Below, piece by piece: positions 1 through 12,413 of a stretch of 64,000 bases of DNA (the first letter of the stretch is position 1; every line of letters begins with the position of its first letter). The stretch is from Cycas panzhihuaensis. Its lineage: Eukaryota > Cycadophyta. The position numbers and the translations under genes were made by a program. The stretch spans positions 88,419,741-88,483,740 of the forward strand of contig CM041465.1 of NCBI GenBank assembly GCA_023213395.1, given 5' to 3'. The notes below the pieces were generated by a model. It did no database searches and was not told where the DNA came from. It saw only the letters and a program-made list of their open reading frames with translations.

Positions 1-187
1 GACCAGAAACGGGGTATAAACCCACCCAAAACCAAGACTGGAACACAGGCTAAAATCTTCAAACAATCATAACTTTTGTTATAGATGTTAGAATTGACTT
101 TTGTTTGAACCGTTAGAATACTGGTTCAGAAACCTTCGATTTGAATGGTCACATGGTATAGTTTTGACCATATTTTGGGATACTACA
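1..187 (-). repeat. Chromovirus LTR fragment (A-type), truncated by window edge
   Basis: This segment matches the U3 end of the LTRs at 42454-43021 and 53084-53661; shared stretches include the blocks around 'ggggtataaac', 'cataacttttgttatagatg' and 'ggtatagttttgacca'. On the minus strand the LTR begins with TGTAGTATCCC at 187, matching TGTAGCATTCC in the other copies. The rest of the LTR, with its TATA box, lies outside the window. Unusually, no polypurine tract precedes it: copia coding sequence abuts the TG directly. Confidence 0.8.
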
Positions 188-1425
188 TGGGGTTATCCTG
201 CTCAAGTCCAAGCTCACTAAGAATTTGCCTTCACTAAATAGTCTCACAAGCTGTGTTGTCTATAGCTTTGTACTCTGCTTCTGCATAGGACAAGGTAACA
301 TTGGGTTGCTTCTTGCAACTCCACGAAATGACTCTTGAATCAAGGGTGAAACAATATCCCAAAGTTGATTTGCAACCATTTTAGCATCCTGCCCAATCAG
401 AATCTGAGAACCCCTCCAAGATGAAGTTCTCATTATGTGTATACTAAAGGCCATGCTGCAATGTGCCTTCGAGGTATCTCAATATATGTTTTGTCGCATT
501 CTAATGCTTCTAATTACGCTGAGACATGGACCTAGAACAAATCCCAACTGCAAATGAAATATCCAGTCTAGTGTTGGTGAGATAGATTAGGCTACCCACT
601 AGTTGTTGATATAATGTGGGATTTGTTGGTTCTACTTCCTCTTCGAACAAACTTAATACCATTCTCCATTGGTGTAGGAAAAGATTTGCAGTCATCCATT
701 CTAAATCATTGCAAAATGTCCCAAGAATACTTGGCTTAATAAATGGAGATATGACCTAGTTGTTGCCACACCTCCATGCCTTAAAAATAATGGAGTCATC
801 CAAGATTAGTCATCTCAAAACTCCTCTTAAGATCATCCTGGAAAATTTGAATTGTCTTAGTGTCATTTCCCGTGATCACTAAGTCATCAACATACAAAAC
901 AACAAAGACAACATGGTTCTCCCTAACTTTTATATACAAGTTAGGATCTGATGAGGATCAATAATATCAGTGTCTCAAAAAATAATCATCAATTTTAGAG
1001 TACCATGCTCTTGGGGCTTGTTTAAAACCATACAATGCCTTCTTGAGGTGACAGACCAAATGTTGTTTGTCGTGTACAATGTATCTAGGAAGCTACTCCA
1101 AATATATCTCCTCTTGAAGATTGCCATTAAGGAAGGCACTCTTCACATCCATTTGATAGATTGGCCACTTGCATTGAACAGCTGAGGGCAATATAAGTCT
1201 GATGGTGTTTATGTTCGCCACAGGTGCAACAATCTCCTTATAATCAATGCCTTCCTTTTGCTTAAAACCCTTCGTAACAAGTCAAGCCTTATAGTGCTCG
1301 ATTAAACCATCAGAGTTGAATTTGGTTTTATATACCCAATTACAACTGATTGCTTGTTTGTTTTTAGGCAATTCCACCAAATCCCAAGTTCCATTCTTTA
1401 TTCCACCTCTTTATCTTGATCAAGG
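188..1425 (-). pseudogene. Ty1/copia reverse transcriptase-RNase H remnant
   Basis: Minus-strand copia pol fragment. Reading from 1425 down, the RT start is seen as NGTWDLVELPKNKQAIS and CNWVYKTKF, then [29 protein letters not shown], and the catalytic FVVLYVDD box near 880-910 is intact. The RT end reads QLVGSLIYLTNTRLDISFA (about 560-620). RNase H follows with SDSDW and ISWSCKKQPNVTLSYAEAEY (about 260-320). The frame is broken by several in-frame stops and shifts, so it is not functional. Integrase, protease and copia gag are absent: at about 1425-1440 the sequence changes to a gypsy gag. At the other end the RNase H reading runs straight into the TG of a gypsy LTR. Confidence 0.9.
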
Positions 1426-1429
1426 TCAA

Positions 1430-2210
1430 TTCCTTGTTTGTCTACCAAAGTTAAGAATAACCTTTCTCTCAGCAGTGATGCTCCCTACTCCAATTTTGAC
1501 CATAAAAGGAGCATAGTCCTTGTGCCCTTAACTCAGCCATATCCTTCTTTAATTTATAAGGATCTATACCAACTTTTTCTTGATTTACTAGAGTGGATGT
1601 TGACATGGAATTTCTATTAATATGATTCACATTGGTTTTGGTATCTAACCCCTTTTTCTGTGAAAACAATATATCTTCTAGTGTACCAATCAGTTCGATT
1701 ATTGTTAGATCCCTTATTTCTCCATGCCATTACTTTTTCTAAATGCCTGACCTTTTGGATGGCTTCTTGAATGCTTTTAAGAGTGTGTAATTTCAATTCT
1801 TCCCATAGTTCCTCCTTAAGGCCTCCAATGTAGGTCTTTAATAACCATTCTTTAGGCATATTATCAACTCAAGTTACTAAAGATTGAAATTTATTCACAT
1901 AATCTTCTACTAATTCTAATTGGTGTATTTAAGTTGATTAAAATAATTTTTATCCCATGTCTTTTCGTATTGCTTAAAAAAATATTCTATGAATGTTTGT
2001 TGATTTACTATCACGTCCTGTGTTTCATGGTTCCACCATAAAAAACATTCATACGCATTTCCTTTCAAGTGTAGCAACACAACCGTTATTTTTTCTATGT
2101 CCTCCTTGAGATTAATTTTAAAATAAGCATCTAGTTCACTTATCCAAATTCTGGGATCAGTATCAAAATCCTTCCCGAACTTCAAAATATTAATTTTATC
2201 ACAATTTTTT
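1430..2210 (-). pseudogene. Ty3/gypsy gag remnant with zinc knuckle
   Basis: Minus-strand gag of a chromovirus-like element. The N-terminal part (about 2210-1916) reads KFGKDFDTDPRIWISELDAY and then an LKGNAYECFLWWNHE stretch typical of the retrotransposon gag core. The next part (1859-1617) contains YIGGLKEELWEELKLH. A damaged zinc knuckle (CSFYGQNWSREHHC; one expected Cys replaced) lies near 1500-1540. Stops and frame changes interrupt it. Its right end is at an A/T homopolymer near 2205-2215. No gypsy protease, RT or integrase follows; copia RT follows instead. Confidence 0.8.
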
Positions 2211-4429
2211 TTTTGGAACTATACCCTGCAAGCAATGGACCAATGATGGTCAAGCCACACTGCTATAGCCACAAGCAAAATAGAGAGATAGAAAGATTGA
2301 CACAAGAACTTTAAGAGAAGGGAGAAAGTACTACCAGCAAAAGCCCTTCTGCCATGCCAATAGTCCTCATTAGAAAAAAAATGCCACATGGGAAACAAAT
2401 GACTTTGTCAAGCAACATCTTGAGTTTTGTGGGTGAAGCCTCCTACAAAGGGGGAGGACTTCTTATGAACCCAAGCCACAATGCTTGGCTCCCAGATCGA
2501 CTTCCCTAGTTTAGGTTAACACTTAAGCACCCAAAATTGAATGGCCCCTATTGCCCTATAAGAGGGAACGATAGTGTCATTGACATTCATCATTGTAGCA
2601 TTGATTGGAGGTTCTCCTTCTCAGTTGCACCCCGATGGAGCATATTCTGATTTCATCTTTCATTTTAGCTTATTAAATTTTTAGGTTTTTGAGTTGCGTC
2701 ACCCTTATGGATTTCCCGCATGACATGCTTCAATTTAGAATGCCCACTTAATCAAGAAAAAAAAATCCATCCAATTCTACTAACACAATGCAATATAATA
2801 CATTCATCGACTAGCATCAAAAGAAGTGTGTCAAAATCATAAACAAAAATGCTTTGTCAAGAGTAATCACTAGCATTAACCCAAGTATGTTGAAGGTACC
2901 ACTCAACATAACATAAATAACCCTACCAACCATTTAACGCACATACTCCACCCACCACCCCCCCCCCCCCCCCCCACTCTCTCATAAAGTGCACATGTCA
3001 ACCATTGATCAACACAACATTAAGACTACAGCAAATTTAAATATCCCCTAGAAGTATGGCTATCCCATTACATAATGCATTAAAATTATTTAAGTATATA
3101 ACCCCCCAATAATGTTAAATCAAGTAGACTACATTAGACAATCCGTCAACACAACTCCCCAAGGACTAGTCCATCAAAACTAAGTTGCATAAAATATAGT
3201 TAACTCCCTTATAACTCAAAAAAAACATATATTATATTCAATCTATTCAACACTAATACTGTTAACTAAAAAGAAGTATAAATATGGTCAAAACATTTCT
3301 CTTATGGATATAGTTAAAATTTAATACATCATTATACATCTGTAACAAACACATTAAAGAATAGTCATCAAGCATCAGCATCAACTTGATCTTGTTGGGA
3401 TCCTCATCAGCATCCTTCTTGGCAACTTCTATTGAGCACAAACAACAACTTCAAACTTCAATGTTGGTTGACAACACCCATCCTCAATGCACCCAAATCT
3501 AAAATCCAAACATTTATTGACACACCTATATTAATTGCTCAAAACATCATATTCATGCTTCATCATTGTTGATTAACATACTCTAGATGCACTGTCTAGT
3601 TAATGAAGCTACTAGAATTGAACTAATACGGTCTTGTTGCACATAACACATCAATGGTTCAAGGCATCTAACACTATGAATCAAGACCTAGGTATTAACT
3701 AACAATATAGTCTAATTCTCATTCAGACCACTAATTGCAACTTCAGTCAACCGAGTGGAAGACCAGTGCTCATTTGCTCCCATATCCAAGCCTGCTATTA
3801 ACCCATCAAAATCCTCTTTGGTCTACGAAAACTCCAAGATTTATTTGATAAACCTCTATAGGCATACTTCTATGTCAAAATATAAAATGCAAGTAGCATA
3901 TTTAACAGACACAACATTGAAATACCCTTAATGCATATTGAACATCTGGTTCAGCTATCCCGGTTCAGTCAACTCAGGATAGCATGGGTGTGACTAATGC
4001 CCATCTTCAATCAACAAATTGCAATACACATACACATACACTCTCAACAGAAAGTAGACATCTAAGGCATATTACAGTCACCGATGCCTCTAAATACATA
4101 GCCTCCCCACTTTGTTGATTGCATCTCCATCAATGCAGCAACAAGGATGCCTTCAATAAATGTCCCTACTTTGTCACACTATTGTAAATCACTCTGGTTG
4201 ACACCAATTATGATTAACAAAACAACAATGCCATCAACACAAGCCAACACAACAAATACTAAAACTCTCAAGCATCATCAACTTACTTACTTTCAGTGCA
4301 ACAAAGCAACTTCTCTTGGGCCATGTTGTTCTTGCCCACTAGTTGTAGGGGAGTTATATCATCCACAAAGGACCCTTCAAAATTTGAACTTAGGGAAAAC
4401 GATGCCAAAATGTTAGAGAGGGTAGGATT
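2211..4429. other. Non-coding interval, nothing recognised
   Basis: AT-rich sequence with stops in all frames and no family I recognise. It contains an 18-base C homopolymer at 2958-2975. It ends at the target duplication of the element at 4430. Confidence 0.6.
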
Positions 4430-4705
4430 TGTTAGAATAGCTTGGTTCACACTTCTCGAGGCAAAGTTGTAATGCACATTTGTGCAATTAATTTTATTAT
4501 TATGTTTGTATTTCGTGGTAGGTCCCACGCATAGCCAATTTGTGTATTATAAATACACACTTAATGTGTCATATTGAAATATTGATGTAACAATGTTCTT
4601 ATGGTGTTAATTCAAGTTAAGGTACCTTAAGGGTACCATTGTGATCCTAGTGTTTGTTTCTTTTAATTCTGCATTGCTATTTTCTGTCAACTTCATTTTT
4701 CTACA
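4430..4705 (+). repeat. 5' LTR of element C
   Basis: TG...CA ends; direct repeat partner at 6636-6895. Contains a TATA-like 'tgtattataaatacacac' block. Relative to the partner it carries an extra segment near 4470-4482 ('ttgtaatgcacatttg'). Confidence 0.85.
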
Positions 4706-5379
4706 TGGCATTAGAGCCAAGTTGACTATCAAAGCTATGGTGAAAAAGCAAGGTTATTGCCAAGTTCTTTGTCTTGCAGGTTTACCATCGTTAAGGTGTT
4801 GCCAGTTCGTTATTGAGGATTTGTAGATTTTGTGAGGCTACCAATTTGTTGCAACATTTCTCATCATTGATGTGTATTAAGGTTGCCAATATTGCTGTTA
4901 AGGTTTGCAATTTGCTCATTGTGCCAGAAGCTCCATTGTGCCAGAGCCATTTCAACCCATCGCAATCTATTCAATTTCGTTTAGAAAGTCATATCATTCT
5001 GTTTGTGTCGTTCATTCTTGTTTGAAGTTGTCTAAAATTTGTTTGTTCTATTCTATATATACATCATCCCATTTGGCTCCATCTGTATCTGTTGCACTCC
5101 ATTTCTACCCTACACAATGGAATCATGCTGGTTTGCCAATTCTCAGTTTGTTGTAGGCTACTAGCTGCCAACAAGGATTTAAAGATAGCCATGGCTTGTG
5201 GTGTTGTTTGTGAAGACGTCTATTTGTGGATGTAACTGGTGTTGTGGTGAAAAACCTAATATGGCACCATAGTTTCCCATTGTCTATGACGTGATTTCAT
5301 AGATTGTCTGTCTAGTTTGTTTTAGGTCTTCGCCCTTCTCAGTTTCTTCATCAATGCTCAACCAAATTGTCAGAATGGG

Positions 5380-6300
5380 TTTTGGAAATTAAGCCATTAT
5401 GGGATATTGGTACTGAAAAATACGAAGCTCCAAAACTAGTTTATCTTGAAGTTGAATTAACACTTGATCAAGAGTAGGAATTGACAAAACTTCTAAAGAA
5501 AGATGTAGAAACACTCAATTACATCTTCTCTACTTTGAAAAAGAATGTATACACTCAGATATATCATGCTGCTACTTCAAAGGAAGCATGGAATATATTG
5601 AAATCTATTTATGATCTAGATGTCAAGCCACTTGAAGAAAAGCCAGTGGTTGTTGAAGACAAAAACAAGTCTGAAAAGGTCAATAAACCTGTCATCCCAT
5701 TTGCTTGTTTCAGAAGACCAAAGCCTTAAGGTAATATTACAAGTGATCTAGATACAGGTAAACAAGATTCTCAAGAAAATACAAATATTCATGTTGAGAA
5801 GGTATGTCAGAAACATGATGAAAAGGCATGTCAAGGAGACATGGTTGAAAACATTGTTGATGAAACTACTACTAAATGTGAAGAGACTATGGTTGATTGC
5901 ATTGTTGAATCTGATGAAACTACTACTATTGAGTATGTTGAATGTAATGATTCTATTGTTGTTATTGGATCTACTAATGATTGTGGTCAAGTAATTCAAG
6001 ATGTCAAAGTTTCTTTAGATGTTCTTGTTACTTCAAAGTAGATTGTACTTGAAGTTGAAGATGAAATCAAATTTATTTATATCTGCTGATGTTACTGATA
6101 ATTCAAATTCAAGTGAAGTTCTTGTTTTGAATATTGATTCAAATTTGGATATACAAGTTTTGAAAGATGATTTTGATGATTCAAATAATGAGCAAGATTT
6201 GCAAATTGATGAAGATAAACAGATTATGATTGAACCTAATTTAGGAGGTATTCTTGAACCGAATTTTGATACGAGAATGACAAGATCTTAAGCGATTCAA
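5380..6300 (+). pseudogene. Gag-like plus acidic-region remnant inside element C
   Basis: The first part (about 5380-5727) reads LTKLLKKDVETLNYIFSTL and then TSKEAWNILKSIYD; this SKEAW/IL pattern is typical of plant copia gag (UBN2-like). An in-frame TAG sits at about 5476. Next comes a Thr/Asp/Glu-rich segment (5841-6041; DETTT twice, SDETTTIEY), then in another frame a second acidic segment (6067-6291) ending near FDTRMTRSQAIQND-like sequence (a TAA replaces the Gln codon). The last resembles the linker between integrase and RT in copia polyproteins, suggesting a large deletion of the enzymatic part. Function now: none expected. Confidence 0.6.
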
Positions 6301-6635
6301 AATGATGAACCTAAGCAAAATACAAAAAAGTCAAAAAAAAGGTTCATGATCTGAGAGAAATGCTACAAGATCTACATCAAAATCAGAATGAATTTATAGA
6401 GAATTAGTATGGTAATCAAAATGTTGTACAGATAATGAAGAACTCAATTTTACAAAGAAGAATGCAGCACATCAAGATCAAGCATCATTACTACATTTAA
6501 GAGTTGATACAACAAAGACAAATTGAAGATCAAATTGAAGACCAAGTTTCAAATATCATTTCAAGATATTTCCGAAGCTCAAGCACTACAAACTCAAACC
6601 AACATCCATGTTCCCAAATGTGCATTATGGGGGAG

Positions 6636-6895
6636 TGTTAAAATAGCTTGGTTCATACTTCTCGAGGCAAAGTGCAATTAATTTCATTATGATGTTGGTA
6701 TTTTGTGGTGGATCCGACGCATAGCCAAGTTGTGTATTATAAATACACACTCGATGTGCCATATTGAATTATTGATGTAATAATGTTCTTATGGTGTTAA
6801 TTCAAGTTAAGGTACCTTAAAGGTACCATTGTGATCGTAGTGTTTGTTGCTTTTCATAGTACATCATTATTTTCTGTCAATTTCATTTTTCTGCA
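6636..6895 (+). repeat. 3' LTR of element C
   Basis: Begins TGTTAAAATAG directly after a G-rich polypurine tract and ends TTTTTCTGCA. Diverged from the 5' LTR by scattered substitutions and short indels, so the insertion is not recent. Confidence 0.85.
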
Positions 6896-9800
6896 AGATT
6901 CAACATCTCCAACCAACCCAAATGCTCCAACAAAACACAAGAACCACATTCACCAGGAAAGAAGAGGAGAGCGAACAGACAATGAAGCATGGTGTGGAAG
7001 AATCTCCATGTATTCATCAATAGCAGCATACATACAATAAGAGGGCTTGAGCTCATGGGCTGCCAAGAGACTCACACATCAATGCATCAACAACATTACC
7101 CAAACTATTGCCCCTCTCAACATTAAATGCATAACTTAGAGAAGTTGGACAGTTCACACCAACCCCAATTAATCCACATAAATCCTCCTTTCTTTCTTTT
7201 TACCCTTATGCGACTCCCACATTACATTTATTATGGCAATGATACCCACATTCAGTAGGCCATCCACCTTATCCCCAAAACTATGATGTATGAACTACAA
7301 AACAACAGAAAGATGGAACCACATGACATGGTTGGAGAGAAAATGCTAAAGATAATATCCATGTCTACTAAATATGCATATCAATTTTTCCTAAATGCAT
7401 GACATGAGCCCCAAATAAAAAAAAAACTTGACCTACTTCATCCAATATATATGCAACACCGAGCATCAATCCCCTGAGCAATAATTTAAGGAGATCCCCA
7501 CCAAAAAGAATAAAATATTCCACTGAAGAGTTAGAACCTCTAGATTGTCAGCTCCCATGTCAAACCTCACCAGTGCATGTCTTGCCTTTACCTCTCTTCC
7601 GAAAGATTCTCACACATCCTGGCATTGACATCTGCATCACTTGATTTTCCAAATGTGATCAATTGGATTTTACAAAAAGAAATCCAGCAACATTATACAG
7701 TTATCCTTTAACACATCAGATGCTTCAGGCTATAAGCTCCAAAAGGATGCTGTTAAGCACTGGGTGAAAAACTGCAAAAGAAAGTTAACATAAAAAAAGA
7801 AAAGGATGTGAACTTTGCATTCCTCTAGACAGCCCATAGCATCATCCCTGACAGTTTTTGATGGAAGCATATAGCGAGACATCCAACAAAAGAATTTGAT
7901 AACTTGGAACTTCTAACTCAATAGTGAATGACTGACACAAGAAAGAAAATGCACTTTTGATTGTATTATCCACTGATGATCCTTAGATGCAGCTGTGTCT
8001 TAAGGCTAACCAATCCATGTTCAACACACACAGCAAATTTTCCCAAAGGCAGCCAGCAGAATCCACTCCCAGCATGTAAAGCCAATATACAAATATTCAG
8101 CCAACCCTCCAAAAGCAGACAAGAAGCTATAGAGTTTCAGAAGCCTTCAAATGGGTAGTACTTGCCCTTAAATAGATGAATCAGCAGCATTCAAAGGAAC
8201 ACAGGATCTTCTTATTTATTCCCATTTTTTTTATTTTCATATAAACAATATTGTTAACTGGGAACAGTTTATAATAATATCAAATCAGAATACTTCTTTA
8301 TAATTGTTTCTTAAATACACATGCATCACATGTTCAATTGCTAAACTCTCTGACCAAGAAAGGGACTATTAATTACTTCAATGAATAAATGAATCATTAT
8401 TTTAAAACTAGAACACATCATGCAACTCTGATTTGTGAGGCCCTCAAGTACCACACCAAGTACTTGGTATCTTCCCTATGAGATGCAGTCCCATAATCCA
8501 GAAAATACTAGATGTTAAAAGCTAAAAAGGAAACCAAAATGCTCTCTCATGCACCCCTTCAATCTTTATCCAAAAAAAGAGAGACCATTCTTTTCTTTCA
8601 CTTCTGCTTTCACTTCTCTCTCAATGGCATTCCATTATCAAGGAATTTTTGCTATGTCCCAATGCTGCAATGGATAGAAAACAGCAAGCTCTTGCTCAGA
8701 AAATTAGATTGCATACACTATTTCAAATGGCAGTAAATGAAGAGCATAAGGTGAACATGAAATAAATAATTCTGACTTCAAAACAAAATAAGCCAAGCCA
8801 CTTCCTCCAAGAAGGGCCAATAACAGGATACCCACACGCATGTGCACGCGCACACACACACAGTTTGAGGCTAGCAACCATGAATGAATCACTAATTTTC
8901 CATGCACTATCCCTTACACTCCTTTCATCAATGAACTCAACATGCTATAGCGTGTTGGCCAATTTTCAAATGATTGTATAAACAGTCCTCAACCACCTCT
9001 AACTTACTACTGCCTCAAAAGTTGTTTCTCAGCATTTATAGCTAACCCAATAACCATTTTGCACATTCTACCATGTGATGTATCATGAATGCTCGACTTT
9101 CCAATACTACAATACTTCTAGGGCTTGCAAAACCACCGACTCCCACTGTAACCAAAAAATTTGGGTCTGATTAAAAATAGCAGTTTTGTACATTTTTCCC
9201 ATGTAATATTCAAAAACGCTTAAAAGCATTCTCTCATTACCAAGAGGATGAAATCTTAATGATAGCTTTGGGCCATCACTGAGATCATTTTTTACTGTTT
9301 TTTACCAGAATGTCAAACAGAGTTGGGTTGACATCTTTCACTGTAAAATTCGTACTGGAAAAGTTGTGGGTGAATTTTACAGTACATTTGGTGCCTGTGG
9401 AAGCCAGGTCACTGTTTTACAGCGTATTTCATACCGAGGGATCTGGGACAACATTTTTCACAAGTTCTCCTCTTATTTTTTGTCATTTCTCTGAGATTGT
9501 TATGGGTCTTTACAGAAAGATTTCACATATTTTTGTCAAGCTACTTTAAATTTCTATATTTTTTACTAAACATTTATTTACATAGATTTACATCAATTTT
9601 CTTCGGAAATTCATAAATGCATTTAATGTCCAACATAGACGTGTATTATATGAACTTTGTGACCTTGGCCATTCCTGAGGCGATGGGCTTATATGTTCAC
9701 CTCATTTACTGTTTGCAACAGAAATTTTGGCTTAATAGATTGACATTTCAAATGCTATAGACACATACAAATGCATACACTATCATAAGGGAATAGACTC

Positions 9801-9967
9801 ATGACATGTTTATTTTCTCTAAATATCTCCATTTAGAAGGAAGTTCTCCCGAGGACAAACATATTTAGTTCAAACAAGTCATTATACGATATGCCTGATT
9901 TGTTGGTTCATTTACAAAATCCACAGAATACAATGAAGGAAAAGGAAGAATGATGAAAGATAAGTAC
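6896..9967. other. Non-coding interval downstream of (or intronic to) the ARR exons
   Basis: About 3 kb without a recognisable coding exon. I searched the minus strand for the continuation of the GARP domain (KYRLYLKRLSG-like) and did not find it. A short CA run occurs near 8845-8862. If the response regulator is a working gene, this interval is the start of a long intron. Confidence 0.5.
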
Positions 9968-10935
9968 TTGCAAGTGACTTGCCACATTTTCCCTTGTAAG
10001 CCCTTGAACATTCATCAGCTCAAGTATTCTCTTGGGAACGGCCTCTGCATACATGCCAATCACTTGGGTTACACTCAAGTAGATTCTCTGCAAACAGCAC
10101 CGTAAATTTCACAATATCAAGAAAAGAAATAAAGGTGTCATCAAAGTGCTCCCAAAAACCAATTCAGCTCATTCCCATAAGATTTTCATCCTCTTGTGGT
10201 TGATGTAGTTTAGCAAAATAACTTCTCTAATGTTAAACAGAGAATTATGCAAAAACAGATAAACGTAGCAACTGTCCTTACTGTCAATTCCTAACTGGTT
10301 TACAGCACAGACAAACTGTTGATGAAGCTCCACAGACCAGACTACTCGTGGTTTCTTTAGGGTAGAAGAATCGTCATTATCCTGTTCCCCATCATCATCA
10401 TCTTCCTTCCTTTTTCTTGAATGTTTAGAATTACCATTAGTTCCTTCATTGGCAGAGGATGCATACTCAACATCATCTAAAGCTTTCTTGTGCTTATCAC
10501 TATCTTCAACGCTACCCGAATGTTCTAGTTCCTTTGATTCATTCCTCCTTTTCCGAATCACGTGCTGCCATATGGTCCTCAGTGCCTCTATGCGTACAGG
10601 TTTTATCAGGTAGTCACATGCCCCATGTTTGATTCCTTTCATCACTACACTTGTTTCCCCATCTGCTGACATCACTGCAGTTCCAGACAGCAGGTTAATT
10701 ATTTGACCTTCTATTGAGATGGTAAATAAACCATAAGACCTTTATGACCTAAACATGGGAATGTCTGGAACAGAAGACTCACTGATGACAGGTAGATCCA
10801 TCTCCAATCCAACATGTTCAAGAAGCTTAAAGCCATCCATGTCTGGCATGTGAACATCACTGATGACCAAGTCAAAGCCACCTCTTCTCTCTCGGAGCAT
10901 TGATAATGCAACCGTTGCCCGACAGCATGTTGTAA
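9968..10935 (-). CDS. Type-B response regulator (ARR-B), three internal exons: partial receiver and GARP Myb domains
   Basis: Nuclear transcription factor at the end of the cytokinin phosphorelay: histidine phosphotransfer proteins phosphorylate the receiver Asp, which releases the GARP domain to bind DNA. Exons on the minus strand: 10783-10935, 10282-10674 and 9968-10044. All junctions are canonical (acceptor ttttttcag; donor ATCA|gtgagt; acceptor ctgcag; donor GACA|gtaagg; acceptor atgcag; donor CAA|gtactt) and phases match across both introns (108 and 237 bp). The receiver has the phospho-acceptor Asp in [20 protein letters not shown] and the conserved Lys in DYLIKPVR. An acidic, Ser-rich linker with a basic patch (SRKRK) leads to [20 protein letters not shown], then [19 protein letters not shown] and VASHLQ. 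The start exon (VVDDD Asp pair) and everything after HLQ are not found in the window. No stop or frameshift interrupts the exons. A partial gene with very long introns, or a gene fragment. Confidence 0.93.
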
Positions 10936-12408
10936 CTGAAAAAAGTAAGTTAATCATTGCCATTCATATCTCTAAAAATGAGCTTTGCAAACACAAAATC
11001 CTGGAGAACTATTAATTTAAATCTATACAATAAAAACCTTCCATATTACTATATTTATTCCATAAAACACACAACTTCTTTTCCCAATTCTTATTCGCAA
11101 GCACTTCATGAAACCAAACACAGAAATGTGCAAAACACAACAGCAACAGCATATCACTGCAAATATGAATTGCAACAACATTAACTCCAAACAGGGCATC
11201 ATGCCATGTCAAAGAAATAAAACCACAACACTAACACTGGAAATTGAAAATATTGAAGAAAGAAAACTAAAACTATGGACACCATGCCACAGTGCATCTC
11301 CAAAACAGGCATCCCCCCAATTTCCAAGTGAGACTGGCACTTTAAATGTCTTCATTTAAGCACGAGCACTCATAAGAAATATGGGGATCCAATATTCTAA
11401 CTCCCTGAATGTGGAATACTTGCAAATGCCATCTTTCAACTGGTAAACATTGGCACAGAAAATGTGTCAAAAAGTGTTTTTGAAGAAGAAAAATATTGCA
11501 AGTCCATAACAAAAAATATTGCAAGTCCATAACAATAGCAGTAACCTAAAATAAATTACCAAGACTTCTCAGAAATATGGAAAACATCTTTTAAGAAATA
11601 CAGTAATTTCTTTCAAAATTAAAACTAGAATATACTGAAACACTTTTCTGAGGCTATAATAGAAGAAAGAAGAATATATCATATTTGCTTGCCCATTCAA
11701 AAGATAGAATATTGGCAAGAAAAATACAAAGCGCACAAAACCTATCACTACAATCTTCTGCTGGAGTAACACCTCAAACTTGAACTAAATGCTTCCTTTT
11801 GGGCCTGAGATCATATTTTCTGCAATTAATTCCTTAGACCATAGGCTCCCAAGTTTTTCAAACAACAAAGTTTCCATTCATATTAGAGATAACATCGTCA
11901 AAAATATTTCACAAGAGGCTATGATGCCACAATAGAAAAAGATGCAGTATGCAGCAATTCAAAATAGAAAAGAAATTGGAAAAATGATCAATCTTCATCT
12001 ATTGATTCACCTCATAGAGGACTAATGAGATCGAAGAACCTCTTTGAGGACTATGAGGATACATGAAGATGGGAGCTTAGTCACCCAAATTAACAATGCT
12101 CATATATTAAGAGTGTTCACATACACGCATAAAATTTGGGAGACATATGACCAAATGATTACAATAATCATGGATTAAACATCATCTTCCAACGCATCCC
12201 ATTAATGTTTAATTAATGTCCTTGTCACGTTAGGTAACTTGAGAAATTTCTCTTCATCTTCACTAGATTAGCTACTTCAAGAATACTTCCATTTACGCTT
12301 CCTCATTTTCCATTGTTTGCTAATGTCAATATAAAGAAATGGCCATCTACCAGAATACATGGATAACCAGCTGCTATAACTGCCAATTTGCTTGGAACAT
12401 GTTCACCA
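10936..12408. other. Non-coding, probable ARR intron or 5' flank
   Basis: AT-rich; the missing N-terminal receiver exon was not found. Contains a 23-bp-period tandem duplication of 'aaatattgcaagtccataac' (11491-11510 and 11514-11533) and the dispersed LTR-like repeat described separately. Confidence 0.5.
11895..12196 (-). repeat. Dispersed copia-LTR-like repeat, copy 1
   Basis: Aligns by eye with 17045-17388 along its length: 'caaaaatatttcac', 'gaaattgga', 'atgatcaatctt', 'gattcacctcatagag', 'acaataatcatggatta'. This copy lacks a recognisable primer-binding site at its edge; the second copy has one, which sets the orientation as minus. Both copies are preceded by a nearby 'accataggct'. Confidence 0.6.
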
Positions 12409-12413
12409 CATGG

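Larger units (their letters stand above)
4430..6895 (+). mobile_element. Short non-autonomous copia-like LTR element C
   Basis: About 2.47 kb element with two clearly related LTRs (4430-4705 and 6636-6895), both starting TGTTA and ending CA. A primer-binding site like the initiator-Met type (TGGCATTAGAGCC, 4706) follows the first LTR; a polypurine tract (TTATGGGGGAG, 6625-6635) precedes the second. Flanks GGATT (4425-4429) and AGATT (6896-6900) agree at four of five bases, consistent with an old target duplication. The 1.93-kb interior has a gag-like stretch and an acidic region, but no protease, integrase, RT or RNase H motif that I can find. It would have needed a helper element. Confidence 0.85.

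Noticed and set aside
8842-8862. CA microsatellite
   Set aside because: Too short and irregular to be notable.
10169-10281. Extension of the middle ARR exon beyond LGID
   Set aside because: A canonical GT donor ends the exon at 10282 and the conserved GARP sequence continues in the next exon; the extra residues are intron read-through.
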